From an uncultured Alphaproteobacteria bacterium (GTDB lineage Bacteria > Pseudomonadota > Alphaproteobacteria > HIMB59 > GCA-002718135): a stretch of 61,016 bases of DNA. Below are positions 29,034-37,848 of this stretch, in pieces. The notes under the pieces were generated by a model. That model was not told the DNA's origin, made no database searches, and worked only from the letters and a program-made list of their open reading frames with translations. The DNA is taken from positions 1 to 61,016 of the forward strand of contig CACJPV010000007.1 in NCBI GenBank assembly GCA_902595425.1, in the 5' to 3' direction. Position numbers and translations under genes: made by a program. Within the stretch, counting starts at the first letter, position 1; the number at the start of each line of letters is the position of its first letter.

Positions 29034-32024
29034 AAAATTGTTAATCTCACTACAAACATAATCTACATTTTCTTTATTAAAAACTAATGGTGGTTTGATT
29101 TTTATTACATTATTATATGGACCATCAGTACTCAATAAAATGCCTTTTAATCTTAAACTATTAATTAAGTTTGTTGCTAATATAGAATTAGGTTTTAAAA
29201 AATCTCCATTTGAAATTAGATCAATACCAATAAATAGACCCTTGCCACTAATTTTACTAATAATATTTGGAAATTTTTTTTGAATATTTTTAAGTTTTTT
29301 AATAAAATAATCACCCACGATTTTTGAGTTTTTTTGTAAATTATCTTTTTCGATAACATCAAGAACTGCATTACCTACTGCACAGGAAACTGGATTACCT
29401 CCAAAAGAATTGAAATATTCCATTCCATTATTAAAAGTATCAGCAATTTTTTTAGTTGTTACAACTGCGGCAATAGGATGGCCATTGCCCATTGGTTTTC
29501 CAAGAGTAACTATATCAGGAACAATTCCATGTTCTTGAAATGCCCAAAAATTACTGCCCACTCTTCCAAAACCAGTTTGTACCTCATCTGCAACACAAAG
29601 TGCATTTTTTTGTCTCACTAACTTAAAAATATTTTTTAAATACCCCTTAGGTAATTCTATCTGCCCACCACAACCTAAAATACTCTCAAAGAAAAAACTA
29701 GATAATAAATTTTTCTTGTTAAAGTTTTTGTTTATTATTTCTTTTGCCTCATGAATGTACTTATTAATCCATTTATTATTTTGTTTTGTCCATTTGCCTC
29801 TAATTTCATCAGGCATTCTTAAAACATGAACATAATCTTTTTTACCTTCTCCCCCTTTACTGTTAAATTTATAGGGACTTATATCAATCAATGTATTTGT
29901 ATGACCATGGTAAGCATTATCCATTACCAATACATTTTGAGCTTTTGTATAGTTTTTAGCAATTCGTAGAGCTAAATCATTAGCCTCAGAACCTGTACAA
30001 ACAAAAAATATTGTATTTAATTTTTTTGGGAATGTTTTTAACAGTCTATCACTATATTCATTTATTATATTATAAAGGTAGCGAGTATTAGTGTTCAATT
30101 TTAAATTTTGAGAGACTAAAGCATCGTGAACATGTCTATTTGTATGACCCACATGAGAAATATTATTTACACAATCAAGATATTTCATTCCTTGTTCATC
30201 ATAAAAAAACTGACCTTTTGCTTCAAGCATATGTAGAGGCTCTCGATATGAAATAGATAAATTGCGAGCTATATTTTTTTTTCTTTTTAGTAAAATTTTT
30301 TCTTTTTTAACTTTATTAGTGAAAAAGGACTCAGGGATTTGTAAGATAATATTTGGATCAGGTGAAATTTGTTCCCAAATTTTTAATAAATATTCTTCAC
30401 CAACGCCAGGAAAATTATCAACTTCGTTAAGAAGTGATGTCATAATTTGAAAATGTAAATGAGGAGGCCAATTACCATTAATTTTATAATCTCCAATTTC
30501 TCCAATCCATTCACCTTTCTTTATAATTTGACCAACTTTAAGTTTATTCAAACATTTTTTAGATAAATGACCATACAAAGTAAAAAAATTATAATTACTA
30601 ATTTTGTGCTCTAAAATAACTGTAGGGCCATAGTCATATTTGAAATTATTATTATGCAAAATGATAACCTTACCATTTAACGGAGATTTAATTGGCGTAT
30701 TTTCTTCAACAAATATATCAATACCTAGATGAACATCTCTTCTTCTTAATGGATTAAGTGAAGAAATATAATGATTGCTCTTATAAACCTTTCTTTTCTC
30801 TTTATATAATCCAATACCAATGTCTTTTTTTAGAAATTTTCCAACTAAGTTATCAAGTTTTTTATTTGAAGGATTTGTTTTTAGTAAAAAACTATTTTTA
30901 TCAAAATTAACTATTTTTTTATTTACATTGTTTAGATCAAAATCAAATAAATTACCAAATTGCTGACTTTTAAATAATTGTAATTTTTTATTAAAATTAG
31001 AAATTGGCTCTAACGTACAAATATCTCTTATTACTGTTGTAAAAAAATATGGATCAATTCTATGAAGCTTGTAAATTAAATCCCATGCATTATTTTCACT
31101 AATACTTAAATATTTATTATCAGGATATTTTTTACGCTGTTTAGCTGCCATTACCAAAGTAATTACCAAGCGGGACTTTATCAAACTAAATAGAGAATAA
31201 ATTTCTTGATCGTTTAATCTATAAAACTCATTGTAAGAACCAACGATATTTTTAAGAGTTTTATATAAATTGTTAGCACCCATTAATGCGTATGATAGAG
31301 ATATTGCTAAATCATTAATGACAGGAGCATAAATTGAGTCACCAAAGTCAATAAAGCCAATTATTTTTTCTTTTTTAACAACAATATTATAATCATTTGG
31401 ATCGCCATGAGTAACAGCATGTTTCAAATTTTTAATATTTTTAAAAACAAATTTCTCATGTTCATAAATAGTTTTTTTAATTATTTCTTTATTGACACCT
31501 TTAAATAAATTTATAAATTTTTTAGTCCATCTTATATCTGAAGGATCCCATTCGAATTTTCTAATAGCTTGGTTTTTAATAAAACTCTGTAATTGATTAG
31601 ATTGAAGGGCTAGTAATTTACCTAAAGACTTTTCCGTATGATCACTATTTTTTGATTTCGCATACATATTTCCATCAATGTAAGTAAGAATTCTAACAGC
31701 ACATCTTCTTCCGTTTATATCTTTGTAAAATAAAATTTTTTTATGTAAAATTTTGGGATATATTTCTCTTAACTCGATGCTTAGTCTTAAATGATTTATT
31801 AATAAATCTTGATACTCTAGTTGAGCTATAGACTCTTTTGGATTTGAAATTTTGACAACGTATTTTTTTGTTCCTGCTCCTTTTATTAATAAATTAATAT
31901 CTCTTTCACTATTAAGACGTGATAATTTAATACTCTTTGACTTAAAAAAAGAATAATTTTTTTTTAACCAATGGGAAAAAGCAGAAACGTTAATTATAGG
32001 TGGCTGTTCTTCAAAAACTGACAT
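29010..32024 (-). CDS. three-domain protein: APH-type kinase + M23 peptidase-like + class III aminotransferase/phospho-lyase
   Basis: A 1004-residue cytosolic-looking fusion. Residues ~1-330: aminoglycoside phosphotransferase/choline kinase fold with HGDPNDYN at 206 and DFGD at 226. Residues ~425-545: LytM/M23 domain with zinc ligands HLGID at 432 and HLHF at 522. Residues ~590-1004: class III PLP enzyme with DEVQTGFGR at 814 and Schiff-base lysine Lys843 in [10 protein letters not shown]. In animals the separate kinase and PLP partners are hydroxylysine kinase and phospho-lyases for phosphohydroxylysine or phosphoethanolamine, so phosphorylate-then-eliminate chemistry on an amino alcohol is inferred. 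No signal peptide. Divergent from psuK across 19 bases. Confidence 0.88.
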   Translation of the reverse strand: MSVFEEQPPIINVSAFSHWLKKNYSFFKSKSIKLSRLNSERDINLLIKGAGTKKYVVKISNPKESIAQLEYQDLLINHLRLSIELREIYPKILHKKILFYKDINGRRCAVRILTYIDGNMYAKSKNSDHTEKSLGKLLALQSNQLQSFIKNQAIRKFEWDPSDIRWTKKFINLFKGVNKEIIKKTIYEHEKFVFKNIKNLKHAVTHGDPNDYNIVVKKEKIIGFIDFGDSIYAPVINDLAISLSYALMGANNLYKTLKNIVGSYNEFYRLNDQEIYSLFSLIKSRLVITLVMAAKQRKKYPDNKYLSISENNAWDLIYKLHRIDPYFFTTVIRDICTLEPISNFNKKLQLFKSQQFGNLFDFDLNNVNKKIVNFDKNSFLLKTNPSNKKLDNLVGKFLKKDIGIGLYKEKRKVYKSNHYISSLNPLRRRDVHLGIDIFVEENTPIKSPLNGKVIILHNNNFKYDYGPTVILEHKISNYNFFTLYGHLSKKCLNKLKVGQIIKKGEWIGEIGDYKINGNWPPHLHFQIMTSLLNEVDNFPGVGEEYLLKIWEQISPDPNIILQIPESFFTNKVKKEKILLKRKKNIARNLSISYREPLHMLEAKGQFFYDEQGMKYLDCVNNISHVGHTNRHVHDALVSQNLKLNTNTRYLYNIINEYSDRLLKTFPKKLNTIFFVCTGSEANDLALRIAKNYTKAQNVLVMDNAYHGHTNTLIDISPYKFNSKGGEGKKDYVHVLRMPDEIRGKWTKQNNKWINKYIHEAKEIINKNFNKKNLLSSFFFESILGCGGQIELPKGYLKNIFKLVRQKNALCVADEVQTGFGRVGSNFWAFQEHGIVPDIVTLGKPMGNGHPIAAVVTTKKIADTFNNGMEYFNSFGGNPVSCAVGNAVLDVIEKDNLQKNSKIVGDYFIKKLKNIQKKFPNIISKISGKGLFIGIDLISNGDFLKPNSILATNLINSLRLKGILLSTDGPYNNVIKIKPPLVFNKENVDYVCSEINNFLIHENKK

Positions 32025-32043
32025 ATTACTTATATATATTTAT

Positions 32044-32964
32044 ATGAAGAAAATTAAAAATAATTTTATTTGCTTTGGTGCTGTTCATCATGATTATGTA
32101 TTTGAATTAAAAAATGATCTAATCAAATATAGAACAAATCCAGTAAAACATATAGAAAGTTATGGTGGCGTGGCACATAATGTTGCAAGAATAATCTCTA
32201 ATCATGAAAATGTAAGTTTTTTTTCATTAATGACTGATAAAGAAACCATAAATTACTTAAAAAAATATAAAATACATTTTCATCCACTTAATAAAAAAAT
32301 TGAAAAAAGATATTATGGAGTTCTTGTAAACAAATATAAAAAATTTGAATTAGGAATAGCAAATACTGATGCTTATGAAAATTATACTAAAATAACTTCT
32401 CTTAAATTTATAAATAAAAATATCGTATTGGATTTAAACTTTTCAGAAAAGTTTATTCAATCAGTTGTTAATCAAAATTTTAAGAAAAATCATATTACAA
32501 TTTGTGGAACATCACTTTTTAAAATTCATAAAGTAAAAAAAATTATAGAAAAAATTAATTGTCTTATTTTAAATAAAGAAGAGTTATACACACTTACCAA
32601 AATAAGAAACATAAAAAAATCAATTAAGAAAATTATTAATCTAAATCCTTATATTAATATAATTGTATCAAATGCTGATAAAAAAACATATGGTTATGAA
32701 GCGCCAATTTTTATCTCATGCAAACCGCCTAAAATAAAGGCTATTAATGAAAATGGTGCTGGAGATGTAATGAGTGGTACATATATTTATTATAAATCAC
32801 AAGAACATAAAATGAATAATGCCCTATCACTTGCTGTTGCAGCAGGTACATTATATGCTAAAAGCAAAAACACAAAAATTAATATCAACCATAAATCAAT
32901 CAAAAAAATAAATAATTACATTGTATGCAAATTTGAAAAATATAATGCTTTCAAAAAAAATTAA
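32044..32964 (+). CDS. psuK: PfkB-family sugar kinase, probable pseudouridine kinase
   Basis: Ribokinase-fold kinase of 306 residues with the substrate-site SYGGVAHNVAR near residue 39 and the catalytic ENGAGDVMSG near 236 (Asp as base). Pseudouridine kinase is inferred because the next gene is psuG; together they turn pseudouridine into its 5'-phosphate and then uracil plus ribose 5-phosphate. Very Lys/Ile/Asn-rich. Overlaps psuG by 20 bases. Confidence 0.82.
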   Translation: MKKIKNNFICFGAVHHDYVFELKNDLIKYRTNPVKHIESYGGVAHNVARIISNHENVSFFSLMTDKETINYLKKYKIHFHPLNKKIEKRYYGVLVNKYKKFELGIANTDAYENYTKITSLKFINKNIVLDLNFSEKFIQSVVNQNFKKNHITICGTSLFKIHKVKKIIEKINCLILNKEELYTLTKIRNIKKSIKKIINLNPYINIIVSNADKKTYGYEAPIFISCKPPKIKAINENGAGDVMSGTYIYYKSQEHKMNNALSLAVAAGTLYAKSKNTKININHKSIKKINNYIVCKFEKYNAFKKN

Positions 32965-33856
32965 ATTGAGCCCAAAAGTAAAAGAAGCTTTAGAGCATAA
33001 TAAACCAATTGTAGCTTTAGAAAGCACTCTAATCAGTCATGGTTTGCCCTATCCAGAGAATATAAATGTTGCAAAAGAATCAATTAAAGCGGTTGAAGAT
33101 AGTGGGAGTGTAGCAGCAACTATAGGCATTATAAATGGTGACATCATAATTGGGTTAAATCATAATGAAATAGAACTTTTAGCAACAACTAAACATGTGG
33201 AAAAAGTATCTTTGCACAATATTGCATTTTCACTTTTTCACAAACATAATGCAGCCACGACAGTTGCATCAACCATAAATATAGCCTCTAAAGTTGGAAT
33301 AAAAATTTTTGCAACTGGTGGAATTGGCGGTGTTCATCTAGGCTCAGAAAAAAACAGCGATATTTCTGCTGATCTAACTGAACTTAGCAGAAATAGAATG
33401 TTTGTTATATCTAGTGGTGCCAAATCAATTCTAGATTTAGAGAAAACTTACGAGACATTTGAAACATATGGTATACCAAGAATTTCATACAAATCTGATT
33501 ACATGCCAGGCTTTTGGTATGATGAAACAATATACGCTGTCGATCATAATTTTACAAATGTTGATGATATAGCTAATTATTTAAAACTTATAGAAGAAAT
33601 AAATCATAATTCTTCTGTTTTAATTTTTAATAAAGTACCAAAAAAATATTCAATTGAGAAAAATTTAATTGAAAACTGGATAAAAAAGTCAATTGAAAAA
33701 GCTAAATTAAATCAAATAAGAGGGAAAGATTTAACACCTTTTTTAATTGCAGAGATTAATACACTTTCTAAAAATAAAACACTTGAGGCCAATACTGCTT
33801 TAATTATAAGCAATGCGTTATTAGCAGGCAAAATTTCAAAAAAATTTAATTCTTAA
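32945..33856 (+). CDS. psuG: pseudouridine-5'-phosphate glycosidase
   Basis: Breaks the C-C glycosidic bond of pseudouridine 5'-phosphate. The 303-residue product (ATG at 32945; a TTG eight codons earlier is less likely) shows the family landmarks PIVALESTLISHGLPYP, ATGGIGGVHLG, DISADLTEL and the C-terminal TPFLIAEI. Normal length is about 300-312. Its stop codon overlaps the stop of the convergent nucleoside hydrolase gene. Confidence 0.95.
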   Translation: MLSKKIKLSPKVKEALEHNKPIVALESTLISHGLPYPENINVAKESIKAVEDSGSVAATIGIINGDIIIGLNHNEIELLATTKHVEKVSLHNIAFSLFHKHNAATTVASTINIASKVGIKIFATGGIGGVHLGSEKNSDISADLTELSRNRMFVISSGAKSILDLEKTYETFETYGIPRISYKSDYMPGFWYDETIYAVDHNFTNVDDIANYLKLIEEINHNSSVLIFNKVPKKYSIEKNLIENWIKKSIEKAKLNQIRGKDLTPFLIAEINTLSKNKTLEANTALIISNALLAGKISKKFNS

Positions 33857-34797
33857 GGTAAAGTTGCAAACTTATTTTTAAGTAGTTGAAAAAACTTTTT
33901 ATCATCTGCTTTATCAATTACAAAACAATTTGGCTTTCTGTTTGTCACACCAAGCCAATCAACAACTGTCTCCCCTCTTGTCAGTTCTGAGTCTTCTTCA
34001 ACTATAACGTTAACTAATTTTCCTGAAAATATACTCGGATCTAATAAATACGCTATAACGCAAGGATCATGAAGAGGTGTATCTTCTGTTTCATATAATT
34101 CTTTATGGAAAATTGTATAAAATTCCATCAACTCACTAAAAAATTTAGAACTCTTATTATTATTTTTTTCCATATAATTCATAATATTCCTATTTACATT
34201 GACTTGATGAGTTACATCTAATCCCATCATAGTCATTGGGATTCCTGAGCTTAAAACTATATTTGCAGCATGAGGATCAACGAATATATTAAATTCTGCT
34301 GATGGAGTTGTGTTACCTAGGCACATTGCTGCTCCACCCATAAAAATTATTTCTTTAATATTTTCTTTTATTGATGGATCTTTTTGCAAACTTAGAGCAA
34401 TATTAGTTAACGGACCAGTGGGACACAAGTAAATCTGATCATTAGAAGATTTACAAGTCTCTAAAATAAAATCTACAGCATCTTGTTCTTCAGCTTTATA
34501 ATTAGACCTAACTTCAATAGGATCACCCTTTTTATCTAAACCAGTTTTTCCATGTACATATTCAGCAGTAAACAAATCATAATGAATTGGTTTCTTAGCT
34601 CCAGAAAATATCTTTATGTCAGTTCTCTCAATTAATGTACAAACTTTTAATGCGTTATTAACAGTATTATCTAATCCCACATTACCACCGACACAAGTTA
34701 TACCCAGTAGCTCAATTTCTTTAGATGCTGCTGCGAGCATTATAGCTACAGCATCATCATGCCCTGGATCACAGTCTAGTATAATTTTTTTAGGCAT
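33853..34797 (-). CDS. inosine-uridine preferring nucleoside hydrolase family
   Basis: Hydrolyses ribonucleosides to base plus ribose. The calcium-binding aspartate cluster DCDPGHDDAVA starts at residue 8, and FMGGAAMCLGN, EFNIFVDPHAA and a C-terminal HDPC segment complete the family pattern; 314 residues is standard. Substrate preference (purine or pyrimidine) cannot be told. It overlaps the PhyH-like gene upstream by 8 bases and faces psuG, forming a nucleoside-scavenging group. Confidence 0.93.
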   Translation of the reverse strand: MPKKIILDCDPGHDDAVAIMLAAASKEIELLGITCVGGNVGLDNTVNNALKVCTLIERTDIKIFSGAKKPIHYDLFTAEYVHGKTGLDKKGDPIEVRSNYKAEEQDAVDFILETCKSSNDQIYLCPTGPLTNIALSLQKDPSIKENIKEIIFMGGAAMCLGNTTPSAEFNIFVDPHAANIVLSSGIPMTMMGLDVTHQVNVNRNIMNYMEKNNNKSSKFFSELMEFYTIFHKELYETEDTPLHDPCVIAYLLDPSIFSGKLVNVIVEEDSELTRGETVVDWLGVTNRKPNCFVIDKADDKKFFQLLKNKFATLP

Positions 34798-35650
34798 TTT
34801 TAAAACCCTGGAGTTTTAGACCTGGTCTTTGCAGCCAATTATAATCAAGGTATTTTGATTTTCCATCAATGACATGGATTGTGTATGCATGTCTTGAATT
34901 AAGACTTCTATTTTCGCAAGAATAGTGTGGGAGCCTGCCATGAAGTAAAACCAAAGTGCCTTTTTTAACTTCTACATAGGTGTCAGTTTCTGGAAATGGT
35001 TCATTAGATAACTCTTCCATTTTCATTTGATTATTTTCTCGTTTAAATAATTTACGTAAAGGGCCTTTATGACCACCACTGGCAACCTGTAAACAGCCAT
35101 TATCTCTATTTGCATCTTCAAGAGCAAACCAAAAACCGACGGTACTCTCTGGTTCAGTTATTAAAAAAGTAGAGTCTTGATGACAAACAACCTCACCACC
35201 TATCTTAGGCTGCTTAAATATATACATTGATTGTAATAAAAGAGGGTCATGGAAGCCTACTGCTCTAGCAATTTGATCAAGTTGTTCATTTTTAGAAAAT
35301 GCAATAAATTTATCATCCAGGTCGTGCAAAGCATGACCAATTTTATTAACAATATATTGTTTATTAGTTTTTACATTTTCTTCATCTAGATTTGCTTTTT
35401 CTTCAAAAAAGAATCTAATTTTATCTCCAGACTCCAAAAAATAATTATCATCATTGTGACTTTGACTTACGGTATCAAAAACTGATTGTTGATTATTAAA
35501 ATCTTGCTCTTCAATAAGTTCCTTAGACCTGTTAATTAATTCATTGCACTCTTCATGTGATTTGAAATCTTCAATTATTAAATACCCTTTATCATTCCAA
35601 AAATTAATCATTTCAGAGTTCATGGGCAGGTCAGATTTTTTGAAATACAT
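34790..35650 (-). CDS. phytanoyl-CoA dioxygenase family protein, PHYHD1-like
   Basis: Fe(II)/2-oxoglutarate oxygenase of 286 residues (ATG at 35648-35650). The iron ligands are HQD in GGEVVCHQDSTF and a distal His in PHYSCENRS or TIHVID; SRHAYTIHV carries the 2-oxoglutarate Arg. The stretch IFKQPKIGGEV, FWFALEDANRDNGCL and NWLQRPG aligns well with animal PHYHD1. Substrate unknown; the operon with a nucleoside hydrolase hints at a nucleoside or small-molecule hydroxylation. Confidence 0.85.
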   Translation of the reverse strand: MYFKKSDLPMNSEMINFWNDKGYLIIEDFKSHEECNELINRSKELIEEQDFNNQQSVFDTVSQSHNDDNYFLESGDKIRFFFEEKANLDEENVKTNKQYIVNKIGHALHDLDDKFIAFSKNEQLDQIARAVGFHDPLLLQSMYIFKQPKIGGEVVCHQDSTFLITEPESTVGFWFALEDANRDNGCLQVASGGHKGPLRKLFKRENNQMKMEELSNEPFPETDTYVEVKKGTLVLLHGRLPHYSCENRSLNSRHAYTIHVIDGKSKYLDYNWLQRPGLKLQGFKNA

Positions 35651-35651
35651 A

Positions 35652-35885
35652 TTATAGACCAATAAATTTAGTTAAAAATGGAAGACCTATTTTGACAAAT
35701 TGTAATAATTGAGGCAACAAAAATCTACCTGAAGTTGCTATAACTATTAAAAAAGCTAAAACCAGAATAGAAATTATAATTAATTTATAATTTTTTTTAC
35801 TGAGATTGCCTATTTTTGACGATCTTGATCTTAAAATGAATAAAATTAATAAAATTAATAAAATAACAATTACAAATCTAATCAT
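35652..35885 (-). CDS. small membrane protein (77 aa), resembles the N-terminal anchor of TM-DnaJ proteins
   Basis: Two hydrophobic segments (residues ~3-18 and ~34-50) separated by a basic loop, then ATSGRFLLPQLLQFVKIGLPFL. This layout resembles the membrane anchor that precedes the J-domain in a family of alphaproteobacterial membrane DnaJ proteins, but here there is no J-domain or HPD motif before the stop. The PHYHD1-like gene starts one base after the stop. Function unknown; the resemblance is from memory. Confidence 0.6.
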   Translation of the reverse strand: MIRFVIVILLILLILFILRSRSSKIGNLSKKNYKLIIISILVLAFLIVIATSGRFLLPQLLQFVKIGLPFLTKFIGL

Positions 35886-35964
35886 TTTTAACCCTAAAAT
35901 AATTCAAAACAATACTCATAAATAAAGATATAGATATTTTAAATAATTAAGCTAGAATTTAATA

Positions 35965-36351
35965 ATGATAAGGAAAAGCTTAGTTTTAATTTCAATTTTT
36001 TCACTATTATATGGTTTTATCTTTTTCTTTACTCCAAACTTTTTTGCTGAAATTACAGAAGCAGAAAAAACAAATATAGCTTGGCTTAGAAATATCGGTG
36101 CATCTATATTTGGTTTATTGTTTGTTGGATTACTACTAGTTTATAAATCTCCAAGAAAAAATTATGATTTGTTCTTAGTGATCACAGCAACCTCAGTTTT
36201 ACAAACTATTGGCTTAATTTTTTCTAGGTATTTCAACGAATTTTCAGCTCAAAAAACTGTAATTATAGATTTTACTATATATTCAGCCATTTTTGTTAGT
36301 TTATATTTAATCTTTGTATTAATAAAATTTAATAGTATTTTTAATAAATAA
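35965..36351 (+). CDS. four-helix membrane protein, unknown function
   Basis: A 128-residue protein with four hydrophobic segments at about 5-25, 42-62, 71-90 and 99-122 and a short acidic loop (FAEITEAEKTNIAW) after helix 1. The layout resembles DUF4345-type integral membrane proteins, but I cannot assign it. It stands alone on the plus strand, divergent from the 77-residue gene. Confidence 0.7.
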   Translation: MIRKSLVLISIFSLLYGFIFFFTPNFFAEITEAEKTNIAWLRNIGASIFGLLFVGLLLVYKSPRKNYDLFLVITATSVLQTIGLIFSRYFNEFSAQKTVIIDFTIYSAIFVSLYLIFVLIKFNSIFNK

Positions 36352-36473
36352 TCTTTATTTTTCAATAATTTAAATATTAAAACATAGATTTTTATCGATT
36401 CATATTAAAATATCATAATAAATTAAAAAAAATATACATATATTTCAATGATTTATTCATTAAAAAAAATATA

Positions 36474-36502
36474 TGATTAATCAAAACTTTAAAAAATATA
36501 AT
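36474..36502 (+). promoter_or_regulatory. probable sigma70-type promoter for the tandem small membrane proteins
   Basis: In the 210-base gap 36352-36561, a perfect TATAAT lies at 36497-36502, followed by GGGAACTC so that transcription would start near 36508-36510. A weak -35 (TGATTA) is 17 bases upstream. The rest of the gap is plain AT-rich sequence with nothing else recognisable except the leader hairpins. The perfect -10 together with the strong ribosome sites downstream supports the call. Confidence 0.5.
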
Positions 36503-36511
36503 GGGAACTCA

Positions 36512-36550
36512 ACTTAAGAAAAGCTTAAGTAACGTGATGAACTAAAGTTC
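36512..36550 (+). other. 5' leader hairpins of the small membrane protein operon
   Basis: Right after the inferred start site there is a perfect 7-bp stem ACTTAAG/CTTAAGT (36512-36518 with 36524-36530, loop AAAAG) and a second 4-bp stem GAAC/GTTC at 36539-36550. The ribosome site GAGGAG follows at 36551. A stem at the very 5' end commonly protects mRNA from decay; that role is inference. Confidence 0.4.
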
Positions 36551-36561
36551 GAGGAGTTATT

Positions 36562-36792
36562 ATGGGTATGTTAGATACTGTTAAGAATTGGTTGAGGCAA
36601 ATAGCTGAATTAGGTTTGATGTTAATTGCGGCAGCTGTTGTTCTCGAAATTATCTTTGGAGCTGGAGTTCCTTTTTTAGGAGTTTCGATCCTAGGAAACA
36701 TCACGGCACTATCTGCCGAATTGGGAAGTCAAGGTCTAGTTGGATTAATTTCAATAGCTGTAATTATTTGGCTTTATAACCGAAGTAGATAG
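36562..36792 (+). CDS. small membrane protein, tandem paralogue 1 (76 aa)
   Basis: A short amphipathic N-terminus, a hydrophobic helix (residues ~16-34), a loop with IFGAGVPFLG and NITALSAELG, then GLVG and a second helix ending WLYNRSR. A strong GAGGAG ribosome site sits 5 bases before the ATG, rare in this window. About 40% of positions match the next gene, so the pair arose by duplication. No known family recognised. Promoter, leader hairpins and terminator suggest abundant expression. Confidence 0.8.
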   Translation: MGMLDTVKNWLRQIAELGLMLIAAAVVLEIIFGAGVPFLGVSILGNITALSAELGSQGLVGLISIAVIIWLYNRSR

Positions 36793-36819
36793 AATTTCTT
36801 TAAACAAAGGAGTTAAGCA

Positions 36820-37038
36820 ATGATGGATTCAGCAAAAAGTTTTCTTAGAGGTGTAATGGATGTAGCACTGGTAATAATACCACTAAGTGTAGTTCTTGGC
36901 ATCATTTTTGGCCCTGCAGTGCCTTTTATTGGTACAGCAGTAGTCGATAATATTAGCGCACTAGTTTCTGACCTCGGTGGAAACGGTCTAGTTGGCATTA
37001 TCGTACTAGGTATTTTATACTGGTTAGCTAGAAGATAA
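36820..37038 (+). CDS. small membrane protein, tandem paralogue 2 (72 aa)
   Basis: Same architecture as its upstream twin: VVLGIIFGPAVPFIG, NISALVSDLGGNGLVG, second helix and WLARR end. The ribosome site AAAGGAG is 7 bases before the ATG (an ATGATG; the first is used here). It ends 17 bases before a strong intrinsic terminator. The shared core VVLxIIFGxxVPFxG...NxxALxxxLGxxGLVG marks the pair as a family of unknown function, likely inner-membrane. Confidence 0.8.
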   Translation: MMDSAKSFLRGVMDVALVIIPLSVVLGIIFGPAVPFIGTAVVDNISALVSDLGGNGLVGIIVLGILYWLARR

Positions 37039-37055
37039 TCAAATAGATAAACTTA

Positions 37056-37085
37056 AAGCCCTCTTTTAATAAGAGGGCTTTTTTT
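37056..37085 (+). terminator. intrinsic terminator after the small membrane protein pair
   Basis: Perfect 10-bp stem AAGCCCTCTT (37056-37065) and AAGAGGGCTT (37071-37080) with loop TTAAT, followed by five more T (run of seven counting the stem end). It is the clearest intrinsic terminator in the window. The mazG ATG begins at the very next base. Confidence 0.92.
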
Positions 37086-37847
37086 ATGAAAAAATCAGAA
37101 ATATCAATCTTAATAAATGTTATGAAAAAACTCAGAGATCCTGTTAAGGGATGTTCTTGGGATAAAAAACAAACTATGGAAACAATAATTCCTCATTCAA
37201 TAGAGGAGGTGTATGAAGTTGCTGAACAGGTTTACAATAGAAACTATGATAAATTAAAAGATGAGTTAGGAGATTTACTATTTCAAGTAATTTACCTCTC
37301 ACAAATTGCATCTGAGAAAAATAAGTTTAATTTTAATGATGTTGTAAAAAATATTACAGAAAAAATGATTTATAGACATCCTCATGTATTTAAAAATAAA
37401 AAATTTAAAAATACAAAAGATTTTAAAAAGTGGTGGGAAAATTCAAAAAACAAAGAATGCAAATCTATACTAGATAGCATACCTACTACATTACCAGCTT
37501 TGCAAGAAACTAACAAAATTCAAAAAAAAGTAGCTGCACTAGGTTTTGAATATAGAAATAACAAACAAGCGTTTGAAAAAATTTATGAAGAATTGAGAGA
37601 ATTGGAAATTGAAATTAAAAAAAATAATAAAAAAAAAATAAAAGAGGAGCTTGGTGATTTGATTTTTGCAACATTAGATTTCACAAGAAAATTAAATCTT
37701 AATCCTGAATTGATTTTAAAAAGTTCTAATAAAAAATTTAAACAAAGATGGAATAAGGTAGAAAAAATAGCCGATAAAGAAAAAATAGCTTTAAACAAGA
37801 TAAGTTTAAAAAAGTATAATCAAATATGGGAAAACGCAAAAAAATAA
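37086..37847 (+). CDS. mazG: nucleoside triphosphate pyrophosphohydrolase MazG
   Basis: Hydrolyses non-canonical or excess NTPs to NMP plus pyrophosphate. The 253-residue protein has two MazG repeats: the first with CSWDKKQTMETI, EEVYEVAEQ and KDELGDLLFQV, the second with YEELRELEIE and KEELGDLIFATLDF; these EExxE and ExxD residues bind magnesium. The start at 37086 gives the usual N-terminal ISILINVMKKLRDP. It begins immediately after the terminator T-run with no room for its own ribosome site outside the hairpin. Confidence 0.94.
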   Translation: MKKSEISILINVMKKLRDPVKGCSWDKKQTMETIIPHSIEEVYEVAEQVYNRNYDKLKDELGDLLFQVIYLSQIASEKNKFNFNDVVKNITEKMIYRHPHVFKNKKFKNTKDFKKWWENSKNKECKSILDSIPTTLPALQETNKIQKKVAALGFEYRNNKQAFEKIYEELRELEIEIKKNNKKKIKEELGDLIFATLDFTRKLNLNPELILKSSNKKFKQRWNKVEKIADKEKIALNKISLKKYNQIWENAKK

Positions 37848-37848
37848 T

